Assembly: GCA_015501585.1 (NCBI GenBank)
Contig: JADNRY010000278.1
Span: 16,047-80,046, forward strand
Source of the DNA: Rhodocollybia butyracea
Taxonomy: Eukaryota; Basidiomycota; Agaricomycetes; Agaricales; Omphalotaceae
Length of the DNA stretch: 64,000 bases
Reading direction: 5' to 3'
Shown here: positions 42,271 to 53,110 of the stretch, piece after piece
Layout: each line of letters starts with the position of its first letter
Position numbering within the stretch: position 1 is the stretch's first letter
Position numbers and translations under genes: made by a program
Notes under the pieces: generated by a model
Told to the model about the DNA's origin: nothing
The model's input: only the letters and a program-made list of their open reading frames with translations
The model's database searches: none

Positions 42271-43625
42271 CTACAACTCCCTGAGTACAACTTCCAACTT
42301 CCTCACAACCACCGCATTCTCCTCTTCGCTCCCAATAGTTATCCTAAGACACGCTTCGCACCCAGGTTCGTTCCCTCTAAACCGTACCACAACACCATTC
42401 TCCTCCGCAAGCGCCTTATACACCTTTTGCGAACGCACATTGTCCAGTCGAGCCCCGTCCTTCGACAGGAGAGGAATCATGACAAAGTTCGCATCGTTTG
42501 AACCAATGCATGAGCCCAATCCAAGGTGCGCAAGGCTAGCGAGAGATTTTAGTAGAGCCGCGCGTGAAGTAAGGGTCGTGGCTATCTTCGACCTCATCGT
42601 CGCGAGCGAAGCAGGGGAGAGTGCTGAGAGCGCTAGATGCGCGGTGGGCGTCGAGATATTATACGGCGCTTTCGTATTAGTCAAGATTTGGATTAACGGC
42701 GGTTGGGCAATCGCGATCCCGAGTCTAATATAGAACTAAGCAAGGATTGAAAGAGTCGAGGATGAAGAAAAAGCGTACCTGATAGCAGCAAGCCCGAAAC
42801 TTTTACTCAAGGTCTGCATAACGCACAGGTTAGCGTAGTCCTTGACTAGCGAAACGGCGCTCGAAGCCTGGTCGGTGTAATCGATGTACGCCTCGTCGAC
42901 GACTACTATGCCTTTGAACTTTTCGTAATCCAAGAGCGCTTTCACGCTTTCGAGCGGTATCTTGGTGCCTGTTGGGTTACCTGGTGAACATAGGAAGATA
43001 AGCTTGATACTCGGGTCGGCATCAACCGCTTTCTTGACCTGTTAGATAACATCTTAGTGTTAGTATTGGAGATACAAGCCCAAAAAACATTCATACATAC
43101 CTCATCGACTTTAAGACTAAACCGGCCTTTAACACCACCTTCTCCAGCCTGCCCCGTCAGCTCCAGCGGACATTTCACCACCTCAACATCATTAACCTGC
43201 GCACACACCGCGTACATCCCATACGTCGGCGGCGTAATCAAGATCTTTTCCTTCCCAGGCGCAACACAAACCCTCATCAACAGATCTATCACCTCATCCG
43301 ACCCAACCCCCAGAAAAACCCGGTCCACGCCTTCCACACCCCGCAGAGCCGCAATACGCTCTTTAATAGGATCATGCGACGGATCCGGATAGCGGTGAAG
43401 ATCCATGACCAGCATAGGGTCTTCCGCGCGCGCATCATTCTCCTGAGCAGAAATCGAGTGCCCCAGCGCGTTCTCGTTCGCGTCTAACAGTATTCCTTCC
43501 TTGTAGTCATCGCGTGCGCAGCGGTATGGTTGCAGGGTGAGGATATTCGGTCTGATAACCTGCTCTATATCAAAGTGAGAGGGCTTGACTGGGAGTTGTG
43601 AGGGAGGCAGTCCGAGGATAGGCAT
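42271..43625 (-). CDS. HIS5: Histidinol-phosphate aminotransferase
   Basis: Three exons, 43625-43101, 43038-42779 and 42724-42271, give 412 residues, normal for the fungal enzyme. It performs the PLP-dependent transamination of imidazole-acetol phosphate to histidinol phosphate in histidine synthesis. Motifs in order: NILTLQPYRCARDDYKEGIL with LDANENALG, RYPDPSHDPIKERIA, FLGVGSDEVIDLLMRV (PLP phosphate-binding turn), ITPPTYGMYAVCAQVNDVEV, CSPGNPTGTKIP, VVVDEAYIDY (Asp of the pyridine N and Tyr), TLSKSFGLAAIR with the Schiff-base Lys, and VRFRGNEPGCEACLRITIGS near the end, where the family binds substrate phosphate with Arg. Start at 43625 (MPILGLPPSQLPVKPSHFDI). No defects seen. Confidence 0.96.
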
Positions 43626-43959
43626 GATGGAAGAAGGAAACGAACGTTTCGAACGGAGTCAGAAATGATTTGCATTGATTGAATTTTCGGCGCCTAATCG
43701 ACGTATGGTGTTGGCGCCCTGTATAAAAACTGATTGTATTGCGAGATTGTACGGCAAGTAGACAGCATAATAAGACCTTTTTATCGATATCTAGACATAC
43801 AATCGGATCGTAGAAAAGAAAAGAAAGTAAAGGCAAACAGACAAAGACTACAAATACGAATACAGAGATGCGAAGGGGAGAAGCGAGAGAAATTCAGAAC
43901 GCAGGGCACGAGGCAGGGACAAACGAGGCCTACAGCTTTTCACCCACTATATATACTAA
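43626..43959. promoter_or_regulatory. Upstream region of HIS5; 3' flank of orphan gene
   Basis: No gene. AT-rich leader-like sequence; CACCCACTATATATACT at about 43941. A TGACTC-type Gcn4 site was not convincingly identified, although GGAGTCAGAAA lies at 43656. Confidence 0.4.
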
Positions 43960-44759
43960 TCAACAAACAAACTGCTTGAAAGCTTCATAGCACTCAAGAA
44001 TAATTCGTCGATTATCAAGAGGCCTCATGCCCTCGACGAACGGTTGGTGAGGACGAGGAAGAACAGGGATATGTCCAGTAACAACAGTAGGAGTATCTGG
44101 GAAAGTCCCAGTCATAACACCGAATTCCAATTCCTGCGTGACCGGGATTTTGAAGAAAGTAGGGAGCGTTCCGACCATCACTATTCCTAGAACGACCTGG
44201 GTACGAGATGATTAAAACGAACGCACAAGAAAAGCAGAAGGCCAAGACGTACTTTATTACCGATTGGTTCAAGTCCTGCCTGCCTTCTTCGAGAATTCGT
44301 ATACTGGAACGCAGCGATAGCCTTGGCAATGAGTTGGGGATGTGGCGGCAGGCTACCCGGAAATCGTTTATCTTCGTGCACAACAAGCCTGATATCGTCG
44401 TCCAAACTACGGTCAAGAATTGAGACATCCGGCATTGCATTCCTGCGCTCTCCGCAAGTAAGAAATCCCAGCTCTTTGCGTGTGCGAGCGGCGCGAGGAC
44501 GGTCAAGGTATCCAAGGTAATCAAAAAGTATCATCGCAAAATAAACGACGGGCGAGTCTTCGGCTTCAGAGTCAGTGAGAATCATCGCTAGTTCGAGCTG
44601 GGTAAGGAACCGGTAGGCCACCTTGTCTACTGTATCATCGGCAGATTGAGCAGTAAGAATTTCGGGATGGATAGAAGGTGCAGTTAAGGGCGTGGCGTTG
44701 AAAAATGTTTGAGCGTCCTGGAAAGTGACTGTAATGTTGTACGCTTCCAGCTCAGTCAA
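43960..44759 (-). CDS. Orphan basidiomycete protein, locally duplicated, intact copy
   Basis: Two exons, 44759-44253 and 44196-43960, give 247 residues. The protein starts MTELEAYNITVTFQDAQTFF and includes LELAMILTDSEAEDSPVVYF, RKELGFLTCGERRNAMPDVS, RLVVHEDKRFPGSLPPHPQL, AIAAFQYTNSRRRQAGLEPI, and after the intron GIVMVGTLPTFFKIPVTQEL, HIPVLPRPHQPFVEGMRPLD and CYEAFKQFVC. I recall similar hypothetical proteins in many Agaricomycetes but no named function. The pattern ELGFLTCGERRNAMPDVS ... VVHEDK ... AFQ resembles the D...(E/D)xK core of PD-(D/E)XK nucleases; this is inference. No signal peptide or membrane segment. Broken copies lie at 52420-53110 and 57480-57545. Confidence 0.8.
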
Positions 44760-45780
44760 AGTCCATTCGTTTGCGGACCTGGCTACGTGAGTTAATTAAC
44801 TGGCTCGTGGTTCATAGCGAAGAGCAAGGACTACGGGTATTTCGGCCCGTAGACCGCCCCGAACTCCTTGTATTGACAGAAACGCCAAACCGGCCTTGGC
44901 CTTGTCAGTGGACAACCTCGAGGAGTCGAATCGAACGAAATCACCAGCACTTGTAAACCCTTCTCTTACTACCTCAGGCTTTCTTTCCAATTATCGCTTT
45001 TCAAGCGGTACTTGTTATCTATACAAGGTCAATGCCTCGCTTCGCTCTGGCATTACCTAAGAACAGTCAGTAATTACAACAGAATTTCATTATAAGTTAA
45101 CATGGGATTGGCTTTTACAGTTACATGAGACTGATGCCTTAGTCTTGACAACGCTGTATGCATTAATTTAGACAGCTTGTCGATGTGAAAAGACCGGTTT
45201 ACTGAGGTTGATCCCAACGATATTGAGAGTTGGGTGGATGTTGTAAGTTGTTAGGGGGTAAGGGGTAGAGTTTGTGAGTATTGTGCTGGAGATAGAATAG
45301 TGGATTTTACTTCTTCCCATTAGAGTCACTGAAGAGGTGTCTTCAGGGCCCAGAGGTGTAAATATTGCCAATTGGTGTGGGTAAATTCAAAGAAGATTGT
45401 GAAAATTAAATTTTCTCTTACCCCTTGCTTTAGTACCCTCCAGGCTCCGGGGTCTGTTGTAGGCCTGAGATAAGTAGCGCAACTTCGCAAGCTACCCAAA
45501 ATGTACATGTATGCACTGCAGAAACAGGCGACCATTGTGGCACATAAGTATACTGTCAGGGTGTAGGAACCCGGCTGTCGCCTGCATACTTTGTCTGAAT
45601 CCAAACCTGTAGATAGTGGGTGTAATATTTGTGTAATATGAGCCTTGGACGAAGTTGGGACGAAGCTCCTTACTTGTCTTAGAATGAATTACAGTCCTCC
45701 TGAGGACGGAACGGAACACCAGTACAGGGAGCTTTTATTGTTACACACCATAGAAACCGTCGGTTTCTAGATAACCAGCC
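44760..45780. other. No gene recognised; upstream region of the orphan gene
   Basis: The first 200 bp (TGAGTTAA ... TTTCGGCCCGTAGACCGCCC near 44840-44860) recur beside the other two copies at about 53190 and 57625, so this conserved block probably is the gene's promoter. Beyond 45000 there is nothing identifiable. Confidence 0.5.
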
Positions 45781-46600
45781 CATGATCTCAAATCTCTCTT
45801 ACTCTATGTACAGCTCAGGCTTTACCCCCAACCAGCCCATCGATCCTCAAGAGTCAAACATTAATGTTAAGTCACTAAGTATGTACGTTGCTACCCCTGA
45901 GCCCGCACTTACCCACCTCCCTTCCTGGATGCCTTTCCCTCACAAACTGGCTGAGCATGAGTGCATGCCCGAGCCTGTAACATCGTCGATGTAAGATAAG
46001 ACACATATGATAGATGTGTTGCCGAGAGTGAGTACTTGAGCCACTGAGCTAGTCTTGCACTTAACAACACAGTCCACTTACTTCAGGAGTTGGCTCGCAG
46101 CCTGTTCACGCGCACGCGTTCACAAAGCCGTGCTTTGTACATGTTGTACTGACTGTCGTCATGATGAACGACTTTTGGTTTTTCTTCCTTTTTTCGGAAA
46201 TCCTGACGTCAACGCAAAGAAAATGTATCTAATCGGCCAGGCGCCGTTTCGTTCATACGGGCATGTTAGGTGGACACAGGAGTCACCCTGTAGCAGCGGT
46301 GACTCCCTGAAATTGGATTGTGTAGTGAACAGGGTACAGATAGTAGTACATGAATGTAGATGAATAGAAGTACTTGATAAGGGCAAGTGGAGGGAGGGTA
46401 GCGAAAATTTATATGAACTAAACGGCTGAGAAGCACATGGATAAGTTAGACAAGAGAAAACTTTATACCAGAGCTAAGGGCATAGAACAAACACGGACAA
46501 GTTAGACAAGGGAAAACTTGTAGTGCTACCGTGGCTCTCAGGTATTTAACTGTAAATAGGAGTAGATGAAATAAGACAACTGTAACATGATAAAGAGACG
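45781..46600. other. No gene recognised
   Basis: A 70-codon frame at 45782-45994 (plus, rich in Pro and Ser) and one at 46055-46363 have no recognised domain. A 26-bp block (GGACAAGTTAGACAAGGGAAA / GGATAAGTTAGACAAGAGAAA) is repeated at 46440 and 46495. Confidence 0.35.
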
Positions 46601-46619
46601 GCCGGGCCGTGAGGGTACG

Positions 46620-46780
46620 GGACCCGGTACTCGAACCGATGAAAAGGAGAGCGGGGTCTGAGTCGCGCGGAGCGTACACTGACCATCGGTGAGTGGAGAG
46701 AGGATGATGTATGAATTATCATCACTTACCTCGATGATTAGACTCTTGTAAATAAATATTTAAAACACGAATAAACACGA
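46620..46780. repeat. Single-arm relic of the 32-kb palindrome family
   Basis: AAAGGAGAGCGGGGTCTGAG then TCGCGCGGAGCGTACACTGACC (46644-46684) and GATTAGACTCTTGTAAAT (46737-46754) match the right arm of the palindrome at 31985-32694 (32558-32605 and 32652-32669). The second arm is missing. Just left of it GGTACTCGAACCGATG (46625) reads on the minus strand as a B-box-like GGTTCGAGTACC. Confidence 0.6.
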
Positions 46781-46869
46781 GCAAAAAATGGAACAAAAAC
46801 CAGTGAGCTAACCGTAAGTAGACAAAGAGAAACAACAGTAAACGAATTCGAGGCATCTGCTTGATATAC

Positions 46870-46893
46870 GGTTAGATTAGATTAGATTAGATC
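46870..46893. repeat. (GATTA)n microsatellite
   Basis: GGTTAGATTAGATTAGATTA then GATC, about four perfect GATTA units. Confidence 0.9.
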
Positions 46894-49230
46894 GGTCTTC
46901 GGGTACGCAAAGCGGCACTTGATTCAAGACCACCTTGGCTTGATTTATTGCAATCATCTGCCTAGAAAAGTCATTCAGGCGCCTGGTGGACTCCAGTTCA
47001 AGCTTCATGATCAAGCGTAGAACTAAAACAAACATGATGCTAGGAAATGATTAATAAATAGCAATAGCTGAATATCGAACAGTGCTCCTTAAAACGCCTA
47101 GTATGATGTTCATTGACAAAGGAGATGGGCGGCATACGTTGTTCTATGTCCGACGGTCACGGGAGTGATGTGACCATCTCTTTTCTCTTGCTCACTGCCA
47201 CGTCGTTCGCGTTGTTCGCGCCAACTCGGATTCAGCTCTCGAGGCTCAGAAAATCTTCGCGTTTCACCCACCCACCTCATCCCTTGGTCAAAAGCTGAGT
47301 TTTTCGCCTTATCTTCCATCTTTTCCTATGAAACTCTCACAATGTTTGATCAGTGCTCATGTTCACCTCCTTTCATATTGACTTTTCGTTTTATCATTTT
47401 GCTAACTTGGGATCTAGGTTTCCATCAAGTGTCTGGCTATCTTTCCCTTTTAAAAGGCAGGGATTTTGGCTTACCATCACTCAACACCTTACATTTCGCT
47501 TTTGGGCCCACCCGCCCATCATCGCTCAGTACGGATACTTGTTCGTGAGAACCTAGAGCCGTGAGGCTGAGCCGCTTGGTACGGCTCAGGTTCAAGCCCA
47601 AAACCTTGACAAGTATGGTCTCGCATGATACATGCATACTGTATACTCTATCGCTACGAACATTACGGTCGTAGGAGGCCATAGACCAGGTTTTGCAAAC
47701 GATTTTGTCGGGAGCAGTTGAGGATGAGCCTCATGTACTTCTATAATGGCTGTCCCATCGCTCATGTGACTTATCATTGTCTGCTGCAGAGTTTTTGCAC
47801 TGCTTTCTGGATAGATAAAACATGCCGAAATGTACAGCAAGGTAACTTGGCAGGTCTCTATGTCTCTATGTAATGAACAAGAACTATGGTGACTTGATAT
47901 CGATGGAGACCGTACCGGACCAGCACAATCATCTGTAATCTACGTAATCTGCGACTGTGGCTATGACAGAAAACTAATTTAATTGCAGAGAACTTCATAC
48001 TGAATATCGGGAGTCGAGACGGCGTAGCAAGATGTTTGTTCACAACGTCTGTTCACGACGTAAACGGTTTTCGTGTGATGCCGCTGTCAATGGCGTGGCT
48101 TGGGCCCCGACTGCCAGTGGCCCGCCCGGGCGATTTTCTTCAAGTAAGCCTTTCGAACTAGTGAGTAAACCCTTGATATCACCCCGTTTTTTCTACTACA
48201 TACGCGCTTTGAAGCCGCCGGAAATATCTGTGCACAACTTGACTAAGTTCAACCCTTGCTTAACTTGAAGCTAGTAGACGCTGCTGCCTACCACGATCAC
48301 TTTTTTATTTGACTTTTATCAATGTGTTAGATGGCATCAACGTCCGGCTCAAGGTCCAGCTGAGCGGAAAGCGAAGGGCGATGCCACACTGCCCACACAG
48401 TTCCTTCCCGCTCCCGCCGGTTCGTCGCCGTAAGGCCCGCAACAAGTGCACAAAACAGATTTCGGTCTAATTTTCATTTCGGCTCCCAGCCTCACCCAAC
48501 CCTTGTATATTCCTTCTGTCTTTATCTCATCCTGCCTTTTAACTGTTGTTAACTTGGATTTGAATACTGACACATTACCACTGGTGTATGTGCATTGTAC
48601 ACGGCCTGTAAAATACATTGCTGGCTCTTGCAATCAGTGTCTTGGAACCGGATAGAGGCTAGCGGAATGATTGCGTGTGTAGCGCCTTAGCCCAACTCAT
48701 AAGCTTCTACGTACTCGACACTGTTGCTAGCGATGATCAACGATCCTGAGTCGGGTGATGTTTCAAGTGTCAGATATGCTGTAGAAACCGAGGCCTGAGG
48801 TCGAGGTAGACATGGTAATATGTAGCGTTATGTACGCGGTTTATAAACAGCATCATCAAACCGTCTTGTATGTAAGTATACAATAAAAAGGGAATCGTCC
48901 AAAAGTAAAAGACGACTCCGCTTTTCTCTCCCCAGTAGCCCTTATGCCAGCCGACATATCCGAAATAAACTCAGTGTAAGTGAATGTTCGTTCATATCCG
49001 CACATCTTTATTGACGTCCTCCGACTCGCTCAGTCGTTTATCAAATACACTGTTTGCATCTGCCTTAGGCAGGTATCGGGGCGGAATTTATTTCAAGCTT
49101 CAAGTTTAAACTGATTACTGTCCCTTTCGTAGTCATTCTCTTCTACGACCATCTACTTACTTTAGGTATAAACTTTTGGATCCCTCGTTGTTTATTACTT
49201 ACACACAAATCCCCCGCAATCAGATTCCGA
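46894..49230. other. No gene recognised
   Basis: About 2.3 kb without a credible gene. Open frames at 47113-47556 (plus), 47592-47840 (minus), 48032-48268 (plus) and 48349-48655 (both strands) lack domains and splice logic. Confidence 0.4.
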
Positions 49231-49233
49231 AAT

Positions 49234-50515
49234 AATGCTGCTCTGGAGACGCCCTAGGAACGCAGGCGGATATCTATTTTTTGTGAACCGATATTTTGCT
49301 CTCGGAAATATAGTAGCTGCAACTTCTTTGTTTTCTACTTCCTTCACGCCCTCGGTAAGCTGGTTCTTTCCTTATTGCCTCGGAAGTTTCTGAAGATTGA
49401 GGATCTCCCCTTAGAGGTAGATATAACAGTACTTATACCCCTCCAAAACATATGCTTATCTGAGAACCTTGGCCGTTGTCTAGCTGTCAGTTTTTAGGGC
49501 TATATCATATAATATTTCAATCTATTACACAAGGAATAGTTACTGGCAAGTGCATATCCATACTTACTTACTGTTATTATCACAGGTTCTAAGTCTCCTT
49601 AAATTGACAGCTCTATTTTCTCTACGTGTCTATGCATTATATGACTGTAGAAAGACTGTTCTCTTTATTTTTATGGGAATCACAATCTTGGGTACTGCTA
49701 CAAGTATCTTGGTGAGTTGAATTACTGACTCTTACATTGGATGTATCGTTGAAATTAATGAGTCGCTTAGCTTATTTTTGCCAGCCGAGACGAATCAACA
49801 CTCTCAAATCAGGGCTGCCACTTTCTTTTAAGCTCAAGCAAGTGAGTCTTCGCTATTCCCAATCATATCTTCAAGTACCTCTAATTCTATGATGATCCAG
49901 TGCTGCTAGTGAGCCTGTGCCATGGTGGATTTCATATTCGCAATTTAACGCGTTTGAGCAGGTATAGCTATAGGCTGGGAGATCTTATTGGTAGTAGACT
50001 CGATCCTGTTTGTCATGACTATGCGCAAAGCATGCCGGACATATTTTTTCGAATCACTCAGTGGCATCAGAGTAGGGAGATCACTTCTGTCTGTTATCAT
50101 ACGGGATGGTGAGCGACTGCAACAATGACCTTTTTATTTGTGCATGCTCAACCCCGGGGTCTGCTTTAGGTTCCATTTACTTCTTGTAAGATCTCTGTGC
50201 TTCTGAGCCAGTTGAGTAACTCAATGATGATTAATCAAGGATCATGACGTTGTTAAACTTGGCAAACATTATTTCCCTTCATGTAAGTGTGTTTCCCCAC
50301 TTCTGTCTAGCGTTGATCTTACTACCTACCAGATTCCTGTCGTATGTTATGTCCCAGCATTTGTTCACGCAGAGATCTAACACCTGTATCAGCTTTTGCA
50401 AGGAAATTATGTCTATGCCTTTGTGGGATGGTAGGTGTACGACATTTTCTGAAATAGTTGTACTAATATTTGGTGTATCGTAGTCTATCTGTAACTCTGA
50501 TGTCACGGATGAGTC
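49234..50515 (+). pseudogene. DUF6533-family membrane protein gene, probably decayed
   Basis: The first exon reads MLLWRRPRNAGGYLFFVNRY then FALGNIVAATSLFSTSF, the W-x-x-P-x-x-x-G-x-x-L-F-x-x-N-R-Y signature of DUF6533, followed by a donor GTAAGC (49358). A later exon gives LRVYALYDCRKTVLFIFMGI (about 49620-49680), also a DUF6533 hallmark, and then TILGTATSIL|GTGAGT. Downstream pieces RYSYRLGDLIGS (about 49960), DPVCHDY and IMTLLNLANIISLH (50241-50282) fit helices five to seven only loosely. Missing segments and stops in between point to decay. Family: predicted multi-pass membrane proteins expanded in Agaricomycetes, role unknown. Confidence 0.55.
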
Positions 50516-51479
50516 TCAATCTACATCATGCGGCAAACACTGGTATCTATACTGATCATGCGATAATTACTATATAAAAACAAATAAAAGTTGCTTTGGC
50601 ATTTCCATAAATGCTCAGTACTCAGTTGTAAGCTCGGACAGTGCTCTTTTTCGCTGCCTGCCTCACTGAATGATCACCTAGACACCTAGAACGATAAGAA
50701 AAACCGAAAGTAGACTCAACGTGACTACCTTACCAGACATATTTAGGTCCCGATCTATCCCAATAGGCAATAGCTGCATTTTCGGGTAGCAGAGTGACTT
50801 TCAAGCGATCTTCCTCCATGACCATAGCCGACCATGCCCTGCATGCTTAAAAAGCCCAAGGCTCAAGCTCCTTTAGAGTATTTGCCTTATCTTCACCCAA
50901 AGAAGTAGAGCATTTTGAGGCATTTTGTCACCAGTGTGCTCCTTGAGTCTTGGACCTTGGGCACTAAGTATTGCCAACCCCTCGGGAGCGACCCTTTATC
51001 TGGTCGCATCTTTCATGCTTCTGCAAGCTTTATCGAGGCATAAATCAAATCCCTACTTACCCAGAAGACGGAATCGCTTTCCAAAGAGACGTCCGCGGTC
51101 AGAACGCGGTAGATGAGTAAACAACCTCCAAAAGCACCATCTGTTGAAGGTTGCACTAGAGGGGCTGAAGGTTTATGGAGAACTCAGCACTGTACTGAAT
51201 GAATCCTCCACGTGTGAGTCCTCATCCTCGATATCATCTCGCTTTAGTGTCCAGTCACGGCGGTGCGGGGAGAGCCTGCTTGACAACGGTAATGGTGGAC
51301 GGGGATTCTGAGGGAGTCGCCAAAAAGAAGGCCAAAAACGTTCCCATGGAAAATGTATTGTCTGTAAACCCGTGAAAGTGTCGCTCAGTGGTAGTCCTAC
51401 TGTCATTACACTAAAAGTCTCCGTCCGGATAAAACATTATCTGCAAACGATACACTCGATCAGAAGAAACGGATAGTGA
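50516..51479. other. No gene recognised
   Basis: Short frames at 50925-51116 (plus) and 51173-51406 (minus) have no recognised domain. Confidence 0.4.
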
Positions 51480-52010
51480 TAGGCTGTTTCCCATCTACCA
51501 AACTCTATGAACAATATTGCTTGTGAAGGACGACCACTGAGAAAAACACGGTAAGCCTTAACGCAAAGAAAGATCTAAAAAAAATCCACTTACCCTATTA
51601 CCAACAAAAACTCTTTTCCTTCCAGCGTAAGATCATGACTGGTGCATATGATATGCTAGCCATCCCCACGTGGTGTATCATTCAGCTGGTCCAACCACTC
51701 TCTCTCCTCATTAGTGAGAAAGTAGAGCACATCGAGTGTCCGATACGTAGTCCCACCCCCGGTCCCACATTAATATTGATATAGTCTTCTTTCGAGTCCC
51801 TCGTGACCTTCTGCACCACAGTGTCCAGCGTCGGTAACATACCCCTCCATGGTTTCCGGGGTGTTCCAGCCACAGCCTCCTCCTGCGGACGCTCCAAAAT
51901 GGTCAGGAAGGACATCGCAGGTTCCAACATAGAGTTCCAATTGGCCAGATCGATACACGCATCCTTGTAGTCACCGCGCCGTACACGCATAGCAGGCATG
52001 GATCCCGAGA
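51480..52010 (-). pseudogene. O-fucosyltransferase-like remnant, copy 1
   Basis: On the minus strand: MRVRRGDYKDACIDLANWNS (about 51930-51985; an HxLRxGDF/Y-like donor-binding motif), then TYRTLDVLYFLTNEE in a shifted frame (about 51705-51750) and WSSFTSNIVHR (51499-51531) after a likely intron at about 51533-51590. The order R-G-D-Y ... YLATD/LTNEE-like ... VGN(G)WSSFTSN matches basidiomycete proteins of the GDP-fucose O-fucosyltransferase superfamily (PF10250-like). Frameshifts at several points and a missing N-terminus indicate a pseudogene. Paralogous to 56760-57440. Confidence 0.5.
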
Positions 52011-52419
52011 GGCAGACAGGGAAGCGCGCAGGCCTTAAGGTAAAAAGAGATACTCGTTTCTGCACACAGCGCTCTTCACGAGCGGCGAGCTGCCCAGGAG
52101 ACGGGAGGTGGAAGATTTGGAAAACGCGTCCCAGAGGGGAAGGACACGCACGTTGCCCCATCGATACAGATCAAAGAGCTACAGGAAATTTTGCTCTTTC
52201 GTCCTGACTGCTGTTACGCGTTTGCAGGTGTCTTCTGCGCTGATAGAGCGCGGAGCGCTGTCGTAGAGATCTCAAAGAAGAAAAGAAATCAAAGAGAGAC
52301 AGATAAAGGCGAATGCAAATACAGAGGTACGAACGAGAGAAGCGAGAAGGAATACAGAATATAGAGGTAGGGGACAAAACGAGACCAATATGTACTAACC
52401 AGAAAAGAACCCGCTTGAA
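52011..52419. other. No gene recognised
   Basis: Spacer between the O-fucosyltransferase-like remnant and the orphan-gene pseudogene. 52300-52420 resembles the 3' flank of the intact orphan gene (43840-43960). Confidence 0.4.
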
Positions 52420-53110
52420 AGCTCGGCGATATCAAGAGGTTCCATGCCCTCACTGAACGTTGAACCTTTGGTGAGGACGAAGAACGTCAGGTACATGTCG
52501 AGTGACAACAGTAGGAGTGTCTGGGAATGTCCCAGTCATAACACCAAAGTTCAATGTCCAATTTCTGCAACGTTCCGACTTATCGTGGGTACAAGATGAT
52601 TCAGATGAATGTAAGAGAAACACAGAAGGCCAAGACGTACTTTACTACCAATTGGTTCAAGTCCTGCCTGCTTTCTTCGAGAATTCATGTAGCGATGGTC
52701 TGAGCAAAGAGTTGGGGATGTGACGCGGCGGCTACCTCGGAATCGTTTATCTTCCTGGACAAAGAGCCCGATATTGTCGTGATTGAGACGTCCGGCATTG
52801 CATATATGTGCTCTCCGCAAGTGAGAAATCCCAGCTCTTTGTGCGCGTGAGGACGGTGAAGGTATCCAAGGGATTGAAAAAGTATCGTCGCAAAATCAAC
52901 GACTGGTGAGTCTTCGGCTTCAGAGTCAGTGAGAATCATCGCGAGATCGAGCTGGGTAAGGAGCCGGTACTGTCGACTGTGTCATTGGCGGATTGAGCGG
53001 TGAGAATTGTGGGATGAACAGAAGGTGCAGGTAAGGGTGTGGCATTGAAAAATGTCTGAGCGTCCTGGAAAGTGAGTGTGATGTTGTATGCTTCCAGTAA
53101 AGTCCATTCG
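52420..53110 (-). pseudogene. Orphan-gene copy 2, frameshifted
   Basis: Same order as the intact gene at 43960-44759: TLLEAYNITLTFQDAQTFF, PLPAPSVHPTILTAQSANDT, a deletion and shift at DTVD (about 52975), then AMILTDSEAEDSPVVDFATI, HKELGFLTCGEHIYAMPDVS, a second shift, and YMNSRRKQAGLEPIGSK. The second exon is reduced to TGVTTVGVSG-region DNA near 52490-52560. The start codon MTELEAYN is replaced (WTLLEAYN). The upstream block with TTTCGGCCCGATAGACCGCC (about 53189) is conserved. Confidence 0.82.

Noticed and set aside
42251..42733. 160-residue plus-strand ORF
   Set aside because: Antisense of HIS5 exon 3.
48032..48655. Possible small gene between 48.0 and 48.7 kb
   Set aside because: Frames on both strands are short, without domains, start context or introns that join them.
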